From contig CM044314.1 in assembly GCA_024291935.2 (NCBI GenBank), forward strand, positions 24,216,001 through 24,280,000: a DNA stretch of 64,000 nucleotides, read 5' to 3'. The stretch's first letter is position 1. Each line of letters starts with the position of its first letter. Under the pieces are notes generated by a model that saw only the letters and a list, made by a program, of their open reading frames with translations, made no database searches and was not told the DNA's origin. A program made the translations under genes and the position numbers. Shown here piece after piece: positions 30,401 to 42,079 of the stretch. The stretch is from Okapia johnstoni (lineage: Eukaryota; Chordata; Mammalia; Artiodactyla; Giraffidae).

Positions 30401-33400
30401 AAGAATATTCAAGCAAGCCTCCATTTTTCACAAATGTCATAGTGTTGCAAACAACAGTAAAAGTCAAAGGGTCCAAGTGAAATTAGGACTCATTATTAAA
30501 GAGGTTCCCCTAAGTCTCTCTGCCTTCCTCCCTCCAGAAAGGACCTTCCAGCAGTCTATATCCTATAGTCTATACGAAAAAGCAGCATCAGGCTCCTCTG
30601 CTAGGCTCTGACAGCGCTGCTCCATTGGGCATATTCGTAGTCCTCAACTGTGTCTCTGACTGAACCTTGGACCCCCTGTTTCTCCACAATTCTGTCTCCA
30701 TCAGGTTTATCTTCAGAAACAACACTGCTTCAAAACCAACAGGATTCACTGTCCTTCAGTTCTCATTTCTCCTTGCAAGGTGATCAAACTCCAGGTTTCT
30801 CCCTTCAGCTTCTGGGACGATCTGACCCAAGTGGAATATGTGCAGCAGACAAAACTGCAAGCACCAGGTGACATTTTCTGCTCACACCAGTTTGTTTCTC
30901 ACTCACCCTCTGCTTCCAGTTCCCATTATAGAAACTGCCTTATCTGATTGAAGGAAAGAGGAACACAACCAGGAACAGAGACTTGTCTGGCCCCTTCCCT
31001 CGAAAGTTTAAACCTGTAAGCTAGGTGGAAAAACGTTCACATGCATGTTGTAATCTCTTTTTAAATGACTTCTAAGGGTCCTTTTTCTTTTTCCTTTTGG
31101 ACTTAGAACTGATTAAACAAAACAATGTTCTGTCCAAACCTGCATTTTCCTTATTACTTCCTAATCATTTTAACACTAACATAAAGGCTTGTTCTTTTCT
31201 AACACTGGGCTCTTTAATCACTCCTGACAGGCTTGCTTTCCGCTTGGCCAGGCCCCAGCAAACACCGCTGGGCTCCACCACCTTCCACTGCTCTCTTCAG
31301 ACCCTCTCTTGGGGTAACACAGCTCATTTAAAGAGGAAGAAGGTAATCGAGATCTCCTGGCATACCCTACTCTAAGGCACTGCAGAAGTCTTAGGGCTAA
31401 TAAATGGTATAAATAGTCCCATGGCTGGACTCCACCCCCACCCCCACTAAAAAGTAGTGCAAAATTCCATCACTTCAGGAGATTTTCAAGAGATAAATGC
31501 AGGACGCCATGTGGAGCAGTTCTCAGGCCCACGAGCAGGATTTGGGATGAATTCCAGGTAGAGGGAACTACCTTGTCAAAGGTGCGGAGTCCCAGATGTG
31601 GGGTGAGCTTGAGGAGCCCACTGTGGGTAGACAACAGGCTTCCCCAGAGCCCAGAGATGGGAGCATCTGGGCTAGACAGTTGTTGGGTCCTGCCTGGGAG
31701 CAACTCTGGGAGGACCAGCTCACTCACAACCTTATGACTCTTTCTAGATGAGAACACTCAAGGCCTAGGACTTTCATTCCAAGGCTCCAAGACAGGGGTC
31801 AGGAGGACGCCTAGAGGTGGACCCAGCTGACACACCGAGAGTCCCCACCCTGAAGATGCAACGTGTCCTGGTCTGCATCACCGTACCCACACGTGTATTT
31901 GTGGTTCCAGAGGGAGCAGCCCTGATGCCTGGAAGCCACAAAGGGCAAGGCTGGAGATGCTTGAAGATGGAGGGAACATGACAGACAGGCCACATGGACA
32001 CCCTACCGCAGCTGGGCCCCCAGAGCCTTGGATCCCTTAGGCCTCACCATCATGGTCACTACTTCTGGAAAGGATGTTCCAAATGGCTGTCTATGCGCAT
32101 CTGGTGATGTATCCCATGTCAGTTTCTTCTCTATAAATGGTCCATTACAAACCACCCTCAGAGGGAAAGTGACCATGGCCCACTCAGAGACCCCAGTGAT
32201 GACAGCAGTCAACACCAAGGAGCTGGCAGTGTTCTGGGACTCGACCCACTCACACCCCTGTCAGGAAAAAAGTAGTTTTCCTTTCACAGATGGACAGTGA
32301 GACCCAGGATATTAAACCTGAATGATTAAACATTATACAAAAGGGGAAGGAAGAGCTAGGATCCAAAGCCCAAGAGGTCCCACAGAGCCCACGCTTCCAT
32401 TCACTTCAACTTTCCTAAAGTGTAAATTACATGTGACAGTGAGGACCCCTGGTTGGATGTGGCAAACCCACTCACCTGTGTAACAGAGCCCCCTTTCACC
32501 AGGGGGCCTGGCCCAGGGACCTACCAGCAAGAGGGCCATTGATTCAGGTGCCCTTAACTCATGAAATCTTGCAGCAGTTTCCAAGGACACAGTCCTGTTT
32601 ACAAAGCTGAATTTATCTCCCCTTTCAGGAAACAGCATCTGCCTCCACAGCCGACTGGCAGAGACCAGGTGCCAAGCCACATGGGGAATGGCACCTACTG
32701 GCCCCCCCGTGGGACCCAAACTGTCCTGCCTCCACCTGAGGCCTCTGGAAAGACTGGGGGAGACCTGGGACCCCTGCAGGCCATGTGCCCCAAGGCTCTT
32801 CTCCCTATTGTTGCCCCTGGTCACTCTGTGCTGCTCAAGAAGCAACAGCAGGAGCAGCTTTCTGGACAAGGAGGGCAACTGAGAAGGCAGAGCTGCCCCT
32901 CACTCTCCAAGTGTCCAGCCCACACAGCTACCAGGAGCTACCCTCATCATGAGGCCAAGTCCCTTACAGCTCCCTCAGGGATTTGTGGGCAGGATACTCA
33001 CATCCCCCCAAAATCAGCCCATGGGAGCACACTGCTGTGAGAGAGGACCCGAGCGATAAATCCCACCAGAAATGCCTGGGTGCAGCAATGGTGGGGAAGG
33101 ACCCACGAAAATTAATGAGGGAGATAAGTGGGCGTGTGCACTCACAGCCTCTGTGAGGGGGCTGCAGGCACCGCAGCGGAGACGGACCTGGGGGTCTGTA
33201 AACATCTGGGTGCAGGGGGAAGAGCAGGGTCTCAGGATGAGGTGCTCGTTGCACGTGTGACTGGAGGCTGGGCCGCTTCCTCCTCCATGTGTCTAGGTGC
33301 GACTCGCCCTCCCAGGCCCCGGTCAGGTGCACATGAGTGTAAACAGTGAATAGGTTATGCCTGGGAAATGGACCTGCTTAGAAGCAAAGAAGTCAGCAGG

Positions 33401-33540
33401 GCTGAGGGGGTGGGGCAGCTGGGAAGAACCTCCCCCATTCAGGGCAGGGGGGCTGAGGTATCCATCTGAGATCATGCCCCCCAAAAGCCCCACCAAACTC
33501 TGCCTTTAACCACTGATACCTTGACCCCAACATACTTACA
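30401..33540. other. Repeat-poor, GC-richer single-copy sequence
   Basis: About 3.1 kb without a recognised transposon. From about 31400 GC content rises and C-rich runs appear (for example CCACCCCCACCCCCAC near 31432). The longest frames (32333-32878 minus, 181 codons, TTG start; 32561-33040 plus) have no domain and no ATG-led coding signature. Confidence 0.35.
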
Positions 33541-33792
33541 TGCCAGGAAACTACACACACCCCCATGGACACACTCATACACAAACTCTAGGAAAACTCC
33601 CCAAACACACACACACACACACACATTCTCCAGGAAACCATACACACAAACACAGACACTCCAGGAAACTACACACACCCCCATGGACACACTCACACAC
33701 AAACTCCAGGAAAACTCCCCAAACACACACACACACACACACACACACATTCTCCAGGAAACCATTCGCACAAACACACACACTCCAGGAAA

Positions 33793-33836
<44 letters not shown>

Positions 33837-33916
33837 ATAGCCACACATATGCCACACACACACCAGGAAACCACACAAACACTCATGTACACACACATAC
33901 ATTACAGGCATGCAGT

Positions 33917-33967
<51 letters not shown>

Positions 33968-34010
33968 TTCTCCAGGAAACCATTTGCACAAACACACACA
34001 CTCCAGGAAA

Positions 34011-34044
<34 letters not shown>

Positions 34045-34121
34045 ATAGCCACACATATGCCACACACACACCAGGAAACCACACAAACACTCACGTACAC
34101 ACACATACATTACAGGCATGC

Positions 34122-34161
<40 letters not shown>

Positions 34162-34165
34162 AGGA
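33541..34165 (+). repeat. Compound CA-rich minisatellite
   Basis: Long (CA)n runs alternate with repeated spacers. A unit starting CCAGGAAACTACACACACCC recurs at 33543, 33661 and 33785 (118 and 124 bp spacing). A larger unit, from TCTCCAGGAAACCATT at about 33751 and 33969 through ATTACAGGCATGCAGT, repeats at about 210-218 bp. The spacing differences come from (CA)n length. All long open frames here are low-complexity artefacts. Confidence 0.93.
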
Positions 34166-36239
34166 AGCCAACAGCAAGAGAATAAAGCTTATAGAAGTAT
34201 AAAATCTATGGTGACCTGTGAATGCAGCCTTGATAACTTAGTGAAACATTAATCTCTAAGTACCTAGAGACCAGAAGCATCCAGCCCCTAAGCCGGTGGT
34301 TCTCCCACCAGGGAGATTAGTCAGTCTGAGCAACAGTTGGAGAGGAGGGAATCGGCCCCAGCACTTTATTGGCCAGGGCTCCAGATAAGCCAGAGACACA
34401 GAGTTGAGATGAGGACACGTGTGTGACAGCGGTACAGGGTCTGGAGTGCCCCATACCACACAGAATAAGAAGGAAGTGTGTAAGGCGGCCGCAGTGACCA
34501 ACGGGTCCCTGAAACACCTGTATCCCCTAGAAGATGGTAAGGTGGAAGGGCTGAGCGCCGCCATCGGGCCTGGCCACAGACCCCTGAGGAAAGCTCGTGT
34601 AGCCCTGCTGCACCCCACTTCCCTGGGGACTCCCAGCTCCACGCAGGCTGGGGCACCCTGTGACCAGAAGGCACAGCTGCTTTGAGATCTGGGGTCCATT
34701 TTGCCCTAAGAGCTTGAGGGGCTGGAGGGGCAGGGATGGGGAGATCCCTCTCATCACCCCTCACCTCTATCATAAAATCATGGTCCCCAAAGAGTCACTA
34801 CAACTACACCCACTTTGCACCTCGATCCAATAAAAACAGAGGGACATTCTTGGAGGCCAAAAAAAAACCTTTCAAGTCAAGAATGCACATGTATTTTTAA
34901 AGAAGGGAATATCCGGTATAAATTAAACTATATCCAACTATACACATTGGAAATGTAAACTTGCATGCTATCTGTTTGTGGGAGTGTTTCAGATACCTCC
35001 TGAAAGTCAAAAAAACTCATGCAACTAAGGAGAGACAGTTTACAGGTTGCTTCAAATATAACCAAACCTACAATGACCTCATTGGCTTAATTTCCCTCCA
35101 ACTTAGAACTACATTCTAGGTTCTCCAACAGGCAGAAAAGCTCTGTGTGATTTCAAATGTTGGCTGAGTATATTATCTACTTCTGCAGAGAGTTAAAAAT
35201 AAAAGTGCTCTGACATTTCTAAGCCTGAGGCATAGGAGGAGCTTGATTTATTCTTCCACAGCTCCTGTGTGAAAGAGGCCATCTGTACCTGTGCCAGGTG
35301 CCACTAGCTGAGTCTAGAACATCGGGCCAGGAGTGCTAAAGGCACTTGAAAAGAGACCTTCTGCACAGAGTACCTCCCTCAATTCCTTCAACAAGTCCCA
35401 ACACTTAAACCCACATAATGGGGGTTGTCATTCCCATTTTGCAGACACAGAACCTGAGGCTCAGGGAGATGAACTAACTCACAAGGGCTCCACCCAGCTC
35501 AAGATGCCAGCTCCAGGGCCATCTGCACTTTCTCCTCCACAACAAATGATAATGCCAAGGCCTGAACAGAACAGGATCTCCTCCAAACTGGCGAGGCTAC
35601 CTCCAATGGTCATGGGAAAAAACAATCCCCAAATGGTTGATTGGCATTCTGTGTACTCTGAAATACCTAAGAGACTGGGATGTACAAAAATACAGAGAAT
35701 GGTGAAGAAGCAATCTTTCCAAAAGTTTCCTAGTGTTTTCTTTATCTAATTCTTTCCTACATGGGAGAAAGCACTTCTAAGCCAAAGCAGAATGTTCAGT
35801 GTTCTATCCTCATTTATCCCAAAGGGAAGTAAACCTCCCACTCCCTCTCAGAGCCCTTCGCTTTCCTGCTTTCCTTCTTTCCTGGATCAACCATCCAGGG
35901 CGCTCACTGGATTGACCTCAGCCACAAAGCCAGGCCTTACCAAGCCCCTAGCCTCTCCTTCAACCTACAGCAGCACCCCCCTAAAAGCAGATCTCTAATA
36001 GCAGTTCCTGATGGATGCCACATGCGGGAGGGCTTCCTAACTGCTTGTGGGTCAGGCCATGAGGCCCAGGCCTCCCCATCACCAGACCCCAGGGGTGGGG
36101 CTAGCCCTCACTGACACACCAGCCCATTGGTAACAACAAAAAACATGTTGGAACTCCTTTTAATATGAGTTTCTGGTTCTTCAGAGCAGAATTAATATAT
36201 GAACATTTATCTGCACTGGCAAAACAAATTAACCATTGT
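34166..36239. other. Mostly single-copy sequence
   Basis: Moderate GC in 34250-34780, including a NotI-type GCGGCCGC near 34487. No transposon apart from a MIR relic (35385-35500). The 138-codon plus frame at 35333-35749 begins with GTG and runs through the MIR, so it is not credible as a gene. Confidence 0.35.
35385..35500 (-). mobile_element. MIR SINE relic (minus)
   Basis: ATTCCCATTTTGCAGACACA then GAACCTGAGGCTCAGGGAG is the antisense MIR core (usual form CCCATTTTACAGATGAGGAA, ACTGAGGCTCAGAGAG). Confidence 0.72.
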
Positions 36240-36620
36240 AAAACTGCATTATCAGGAATGAAATTCTGACACAGGCTACAACATAGATGAGCTCAGAAGA
36301 CATTATGCTTGAATGAAATAAGCCAGTCACAAAGAGATACATACTGTTTGAGTCCATTCACCGGAGGATTCTGAAACAGTCAAATTCATAGAGACAGAAA
36401 GTAGGATGGTGGGGGCCAGGGACTGGGCAGTGGGAATAGGGAGCTGGTGTTTAATGGGTACAGTTTTTCAGTTTTGCAAGATGACAAGTGTTCTGGAGAC
36501 GGATGGTGGTAATGACCATACAAAATGTGAATATACTTAATGCCACCACACTGGACACTTAACATGATTTAAATGGTTAACCATGCGGTGTATCATTTTA
36601 TTGTAACTTTTTTTTAAAGG
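36240..36620 (+). mobile_element. L1 3' end, L1MB type (plus)
   Basis: ATAGAGACAGAAAGTAGGAT, TGTTTAATGGGTACAGTTTT, CAGTTTTGCAAGATGACAAG, AACATGATTTAAATGGTTAA, with a T/A tail near 36610. Confidence 0.82.
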
Positions 36621-36952
36621 CCATATGCTCAAAAATGAAAAAAAAAAAAATTCTCCCCTAAACTGTGAATTTGAGGATAGAAAAACTGCCACTTCAAAGA
36701 GCAATCGGATCTTTCTGTGTTCCTGCCTGGGAGGACCCATGAGCAGGCCTGACCCCCACTGGCTGGGAAGAGCCTGCATGGACGCCAGGTTGTGGATCCT
36801 ACCCCAGCCCCAAAAGCCAAGGAAACCCCACCACCATGCACCCTCTTACTTCTGCAACACAAGCCCCCCAAATTAATGTACCCCATGGGGTTAATCCAAA
36901 CGTATCAAGTCAGAAATGAAGCCCAGTTTCACACATCCAAATCCTTCCCTTC

Positions 36953-37800
36953 AGTCAGTTCAGTTCAGTCGCTCAGTCATGTCCGACTCTTTGTGACCCC
37001 ATGGACCCTGGAGCACACCAGGCTTCCCTGTCTATCACCAACTCCAGGAGCTTACTCAAACTCATGTTCATTAAGTCGGTGATGTCATCCAACCATCTCA
37101 TCCTGTCGTCCCCTTCTCCTCCCACCTTCAATCTTTCTCAACATCAGGGTCTTTTCCAATGAGTCAGTTCTTTGCATCAGGTGGCCAAAGTATTGGAGTT
37201 TCAGCTTCAACATCAGTCCTTCCAATGAATATTCAGGACTGATTTCCTTTAGGATGGACTGGTTGGATCTCCTTGCAGTCCAAGGGACTCTCAAGAGTCT
37301 TCTCCAATACCAAAGTTCAAAGGCATCAGTTCTTAGGCACTCAGCTTTCTTTATAGTCCAACTCTCACATCCATACATGACTACTGGAAAAACCATAGCT
37401 TTGACTAGACAGACATTTGTCGGCAAAGTAATGTCTCTGTTTTTAACATGCTGTCTAGGTTGGTCATAACTTTTCTTCCAAGGAACAAGTGTCTTTCAAT
37501 TTCATGGCTGCAGTCACCATCTGCAGTGATTTGGGAGCCCAAAAATATAAAGTCTGTCACTATTTCCATTGTTTCCCCATCTATTTGCCATGAAGTGATG
37601 GGACCAGATGCCGTGATCTTAGCTTTCTTAATGTTGATATTTAAGCCAAATTTTCACTCTCCTCTTTCACTTTCATCAAAAGGCTCTTTAGTTCTTCTTC
37701 ACTTTCTGCCATAAGGGTGGTGTCATCTACGTATCTGAGGTTATTGATATTTATCCTGGCAATCTAAATTTCAGCTTGTGCTTCATCCATCCCTGGCATA
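36953..37800 (-). mobile_element. BovB LINE 3' half (minus)
   Basis: The 3' end is at the left (CAGTTCAGTTCAGTCGCTCA). It runs through the post-RT region (37085-37470) and the YADD area (inverse of GGTTATTGATATTTATCCTG, with the ancestral CCTC form) to 37800. Truncated inside RT motif C and broken by frameshifts; only a 113-codon piece is open. Confidence 0.93.
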
Positions 37801-38576
37801 GGTCAGAACAAAAATCAAGCTAAGTGTCCTCCGTAAGGATGACAGCTTTCTCCCTGCAGCCAGCAAACTTGGCTCCTTTCCTGGAAGTGGGTTTTCCCCC
37901 AACACTCTCGGTGTCCAGTAAGGCAGCACACACCTACCTGGCACAGTCGCCCGGTCCCCTGGTCAGCCCGGTCCCCCTGGGCTCAGTGAGAATGCAAGGA
38001 GCCCTGCAGACAAAGGGGACTCAAAACAGACTCTTCCAGCACAGGCTGCCTCCAGAGCAGGCTCACCAGGAGCTCATAAAAATACCTGAGACTGAGGGTG
38101 ACTAGGAATTATATGGCAATAAAAGCCCACACTTGTTTTATGCATTTAAAGGGATACTGCTACAGTATCCCTTTGTTTTCTGGAACAAAATCCCAAAGAG
38201 GGGATGATGGGCAGGAAATGAGGGTTGGAGCAAATATGAGAGTGTCAAGAGGGTTAAGCATGCAAACAACTGGGCTGGTGAGTTGTGTGGTGGCCACCAG
38301 AACTGACTTCCCTCCATCTTAGGTCCCTTCTTCGGTCGACCATGGGGCTTGACGAGTGTCCCAAGAGGAAGGTGACAATCTGTTCTCCTCTGAACACGGG
38401 CCCAGTGTCTGCGAGCACTGCCTGGTGGGACCAAGGTGGGGCCATTAGCAGGGCAGCTGGGCCGGACAAGGAGTGGGCAGGCAGTGTCGGCTGATCCTTG
38501 AAGGGCCTGGCACTAGAGTGAACGCATCACGAGGTCAAGGACTTGGCTTATTTTGTCCGCTGCTATAGCCCAGGTC
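37801..38576. other. Single-copy sequence with a perfect hairpin
   Basis: No recognised repeat family. It contains the inverted repeat at 38148-38174. Confidence 0.4.
38148..38174. repeat. Perfect 12-bp inverted repeat, 3-nt loop
   Basis: AAAGGGATACTG, then CTA, then CAGTATCCCTTT: both arms match at all 12 positions. It is in single-copy DNA with no flanking T run on either strand, so its role is unknown. Confidence 0.9.
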
Positions 38577-38851
38577 GGAGAAGGCAATGGCAACCCACTC
38601 TAGTACTCTTGCTTGGAAAATCCCATGGACGGAGGAGCCTGGTAGGCTATGGTCCATGGGGTAGCTACGAGTCGGACACGACTGAGCGACTTCACTTTCA
38701 CTTTTCCCTTTCATGCACTGGAGAAGGAAATGGCAACCCACTCCAGTATTCTTGCCTGGAGAATCCCAGGGATGGCGGAGCCTGGTGGGCTGCCATCTAT
38801 GGGGTCGCACAGAGTCGGACACTACTGAAGCGACTTAGCAGCAGTAGCAGC
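38577..38851 (+). mobile_element. BOV-A2 SINE (plus)
   Basis: Two tandem BovA units without tRNA head, linked by CTTCACTTTCACTTTTCCC and ending in the AGCAGCAGTAGCAGCA tail. ATAGCCCAGGTC (38565-38576) and ATACCCCAGGTC (38852-38863) form the duplication with one mismatch. A relatively young insertion. Confidence 0.96.
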
Positions 38852-38902
38852 ATACCCCAGGTCTTAAGATAGAGTCTGGCACAATAAAAGTTTATTTTAC
38901 CG

Positions 38903-39080
38903 AATTTCTTTTTACTGAATTATAGTTGATTTGCAATGGTGTTCCTAGTTTCTGGTGTACAACAAAATGATTCAGATATAGATACAGGTATTCTTTTTCA
39001 CATTCTTTTTCATTATAGTTTGTTACAAGATACTGAATATGGTTCCCTCTGCTGTACAATAGAACATTGGTGTTTATCTG
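38903..39080 (-). mobile_element. L1 3' fragment (minus)
   Basis: The inverse of the artiodactyl L1 tail: TGAATTATAGTTGATTTGCA, ATGATTCAGATATAGATACA, GGTTCCCTCTGCTGTACAAT. Confidence 0.82.
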
Positions 39081-39084
39081 TTTT

Positions 39085-39237
39085 CTTTGTTTTTTTTTTA
39101 ATAATTTTATTTATTTGTTTTGGGCTGTGCTGGGTCTTTGTTGCTGTGCCCGCTCTGCTCTAGCTGTGGAGAGCAGGAGTTACTCTCTAGTTGCAATGCA
39201 CAGGCTTCCTGCTGTAATGTGAGGGCTTCCTTTGTTG
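39085..39237 (-). mobile_element. CHR-type SINE, head missing (minus)
   Basis: The tail (TAATAATTTTATTTATTTG) and body (GGGCTGTGCTGGGTCTTTGT) are present, but the tRNA-like head at the right is missing. BovB begins directly at 39238 and the SINE head is not found beyond it. Confidence 0.8.
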
Positions 39238-39456
39238 CCAAAGAGCCAACTCATTGGAAAAGACCTTGATGCTGTGAAAGACTGAGGGCAGGAGGAGAAG
39301 GGGGTGACAGAGGACGAGATGGTTGGATGGCATCATCCATCACGTAGACATGAGTCTGAGCAAGCTCCAGGAGATGGTGAAGGACAGGAAAGCCTGGCGT
39401 GCAGCAGTCCATGGGGTCTCAAAAAGTCAGACAGGACTGAGCAACTGAACAATAAC
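39238..39456 (+). mobile_element. BovB LINE 3' terminal fragment (plus)
   Basis: From CAAAGAGCCAACTCATTGGA to GACTGAGCAACTGAAC. Only the last 0.22 kb of the element. Confidence 0.9.
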
Positions 39457-40984
39457 AAATGGTGTTAGGATCCCCTGCTTCTAAGCTAACAAGGCAGAGC
39501 CCCCAAAAGGGAAAAATCGAACTGCTCACTGCTCAAAGCCTTCAGTACCACCTGCTGCCTGGGACGGCACTGAGCTCACGACCACAGAATGCACGTCCGC
39601 ATACGCAGATACACACGTGTACATGTGTGCATGGACACACACTTGTCCAATATCTTTCTTTATTAAAAGACGACAAGTCCTTGTTCCACATGGTAGATGG
39701 ACAGGAGAGAAGGGGTGGGAGCAAAGCAGCACATTTTTCAGAAGAGAACATGGAAACAAAAGTGATTATGAAGAAATGGGGGAAGACAGTCCCAGAGCTA
39801 AGAAAGGGAGCCAATCAGTATATTCTTCTTTTTGTTAAAAAAAAAAAGAACAAAAAACCCCAAGAGTACAACCATTCCTGGGAAACTCTAGATCCCAGTA
39901 GAAGATTGCATATTAAAGAAAATGTAGAAAATTACAGGCTAGATTTATGTAAAACACTGAATTGCTGGTTTGAGAAACTATTATTAATGAAGAGGCAAAA
40001 ACACTGCTCATTTGAAGAGAATCCTTTAAAAAAAAAAAAAAAAAACAGTAATAACTGCTGCGCAGGCACAATGAAGCTAAACTCAGGGGAGGGTTTTTAA
40101 ACCACACCAACCCCTAACAGGCGTCGACTGTCCCTGAAGCTCCTGCCGTCCCAGCAGTGACCTCAGCCCTGGCTGCAGGAGGCAATGGTTGGTGTTATGC
40201 ACACAGATGGCAGCCTCCCTGTGGGCCCCTCCAGCCTGGCCTGCAGGGGCTGAGTTCAGGGGAGCTGTATGTCCCCAGGCTAAAGGTGGCTCTTAGGAGG
40301 GGGGCACAGACTAATATTTCAGGTACTGGAATGTCAGCCACAGCAAATTTGCAGTGTATAAGGAAAATTCTTCCTTGACCAACAGAACAAGGTGTGTGCA
40401 TTGCCACCTTTAAGAGTATGGGCATCTGGAGGAAAAGAACCCCTCAAGGATGGCTCAACATCTGCACACCCACCAAACTCTGAGCAGCCTTCCCACTGGC
40501 ACATGGCGGCAAGATGCCAAGGAACTCACCAAGTCAAGATCACATATACAATCCCAGCTCTGCCAAGGGACCCTCTCACTGCAGCCAGAGCTGCCCCTTG
40601 GTGTCTGACCTCCCGAGAGTCAGTGGAGTGGAGCTCCTGACAATCAGTCCCACTGTACATGGGCCCTTCCTTCACGGAGTTTAAGAAAATCTCTTAGATT
40701 TTGTTTATTTTACTGTTTTTATTCTTTCAGTCAAGGTCATATGATCTTCGCATTATTAAATGGACTTCATCTAATTCTTTTGTCTTTATTTTTCTATTAA
40801 TTCTTTTTGCTATACTTTAGAAAAGCACTGATTTGCCACGATCGGGAAAAAAAAACCCCGACCAGTTCTTTCCCTGATAGTCTGAGAAGCATAGAGGGAT
40901 GTTAACAAACTGTCCAGGCTTCAGTTGTACACATTTTCCATCCGGCCCAGGGCATTCAAGCCTCCGGGCTTTTTTTGAAAGAGA
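39457..40984. other. Single-copy sequence
   Basis: Holds an ATG-led 213-codon frame (39459-40100) that begins at the BovB tail and ends past an A run (40028-40045). It shows no known domain. No repeat is recognised after 39457. Confidence 0.35.
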
Positions 40985-41160
40985 TTTTTTTTAATTGTGG
41001 AAAACACATAGCATAAAATGTACCATCTTAACCATTTCTCAGTGCATAGTTCAGTGGCATTAAGTGCCTTAACATAAGCATGCAGCCATTACAATCATCC
41101 ACCTCCAGAAGTTTTGCGTCTTGCAGAACCAAAACTTTGTCCCACTCACAATTCCCCATT
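40985..41160. repeat. Ancient interspersed repeat, probably LINE-derived
   Basis: CATAGCATAAAATGTACCAT, CTTAACCATTTCTCAGTGCA, GTTCAGTGGCATTAAGTGCC and ATCCACCTCCAGAAGTTTTG follow a familiar mammalian repeat. I cannot name the family with certainty. Confidence 0.55.
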
Positions 41161-42079
41161 GGATCTCATCCATTTTTAAAATCAAGGGAGATAAAACTGC
41201 AGGGGCTGAATCACAGCAGCAAATAAAACCTCATTAAGTGAGAAATCTGCATAATTATCTCAAAACCCCAGACAGGAAACCATTTATTTACAAACTCCCT
41301 TACAAGGGAGTCAAGCCTACATTCTCAGAAGCCAGCATGCATTTTTTTCTCCCAACTGAGGGGTATCACAGCCCCCAGGCTCCTGGTGCCGTGTCATGGG
41401 AGATGACACACACGGGAAGGCCCATGCCAAACACAAACAGATGCAAAAAATTTCTCCAAAATCCACAAGGAAAGAAAGGGAAGAACGGACTTCTCCTGCC
41501 CTCCTTGGGCACAAAGATTTAGGCGGCCACACAGCCCAAGTTCTTTCAGGGCATCAGCTTGTTAATCCCTAAGTGAGCTGAGATTCTGCAGATGGAAAAA
41601 ACAAAAAATACAGGACTGGGAAAGGGGATGTGAGAACAGAAGAGATCAAAAATGAATCAATTAAGAAATCTTTGAGAAAACCACACTCTGAACAGCTATA
41701 CTAAATGCCTCCTCAGCCAGCACACCACGTGTTTCCACTCACTTTAATGTCTAAAGGGTCAGCTTCCATTCCTTAAATAGAAGTCATCTTCTCATGTTCT
41801 AAATGGACCTGAGTATGGAGTGAAATGAACTGTGAGCCTCCTACCTCCTACCAGCCTCTTCAGTACAGGATCGGGGGCCACCCCGTCCCCAGGCTCAGGA
41901 TGCATCCGGGAGCCCTCCACGCCCCACATATGCTGCCTCCAATGGGGGTGCAGCATAGGCTCAGAGTAAAGGGAAAGAGAGTCTGGTTTTCGGGAAATAA
42001 CTGGGGTTTGTGACACAATGAACTGTAATGGAAAATAACTTCCTTGGAGACTGCAAATGCCACGATGCAATAACTCCAT
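41161..42079. other. Unassigned single-copy sequence
   Basis: No recognised feature. Frames up to 95 codons without motifs. Confidence 0.35.

Noticed and set aside
32333..32878. 181-codon minus frame with a leucine-rich start
   Set aside because: TTG start, no known motif, and GC-rich sequence gives long chance frames.
33541..34165. CRISPR-like array (repeats and spacers)
   Set aside because: Repeat and spacer lengths vary, the spacers themselves repeat, the sequence is CA microsatellite, and the genome is mammalian.
33521..34202. Frames of 90-220 codons made of Thr-His or Cys-Val repeats
   Set aside because: They are translations of (CA)n in six frames, not genes.
35333..35749. 138-codon plus frame
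   Set aside because: GTG start, and it reads through an antisense MIR relic.
39459..40100. ATG-led 213-codon frame on the plus strand
   Set aside because: It begins at a BovB tail, ends past a long A run, has no domain, and its length is only mildly unusual for 64 kb on six frames.
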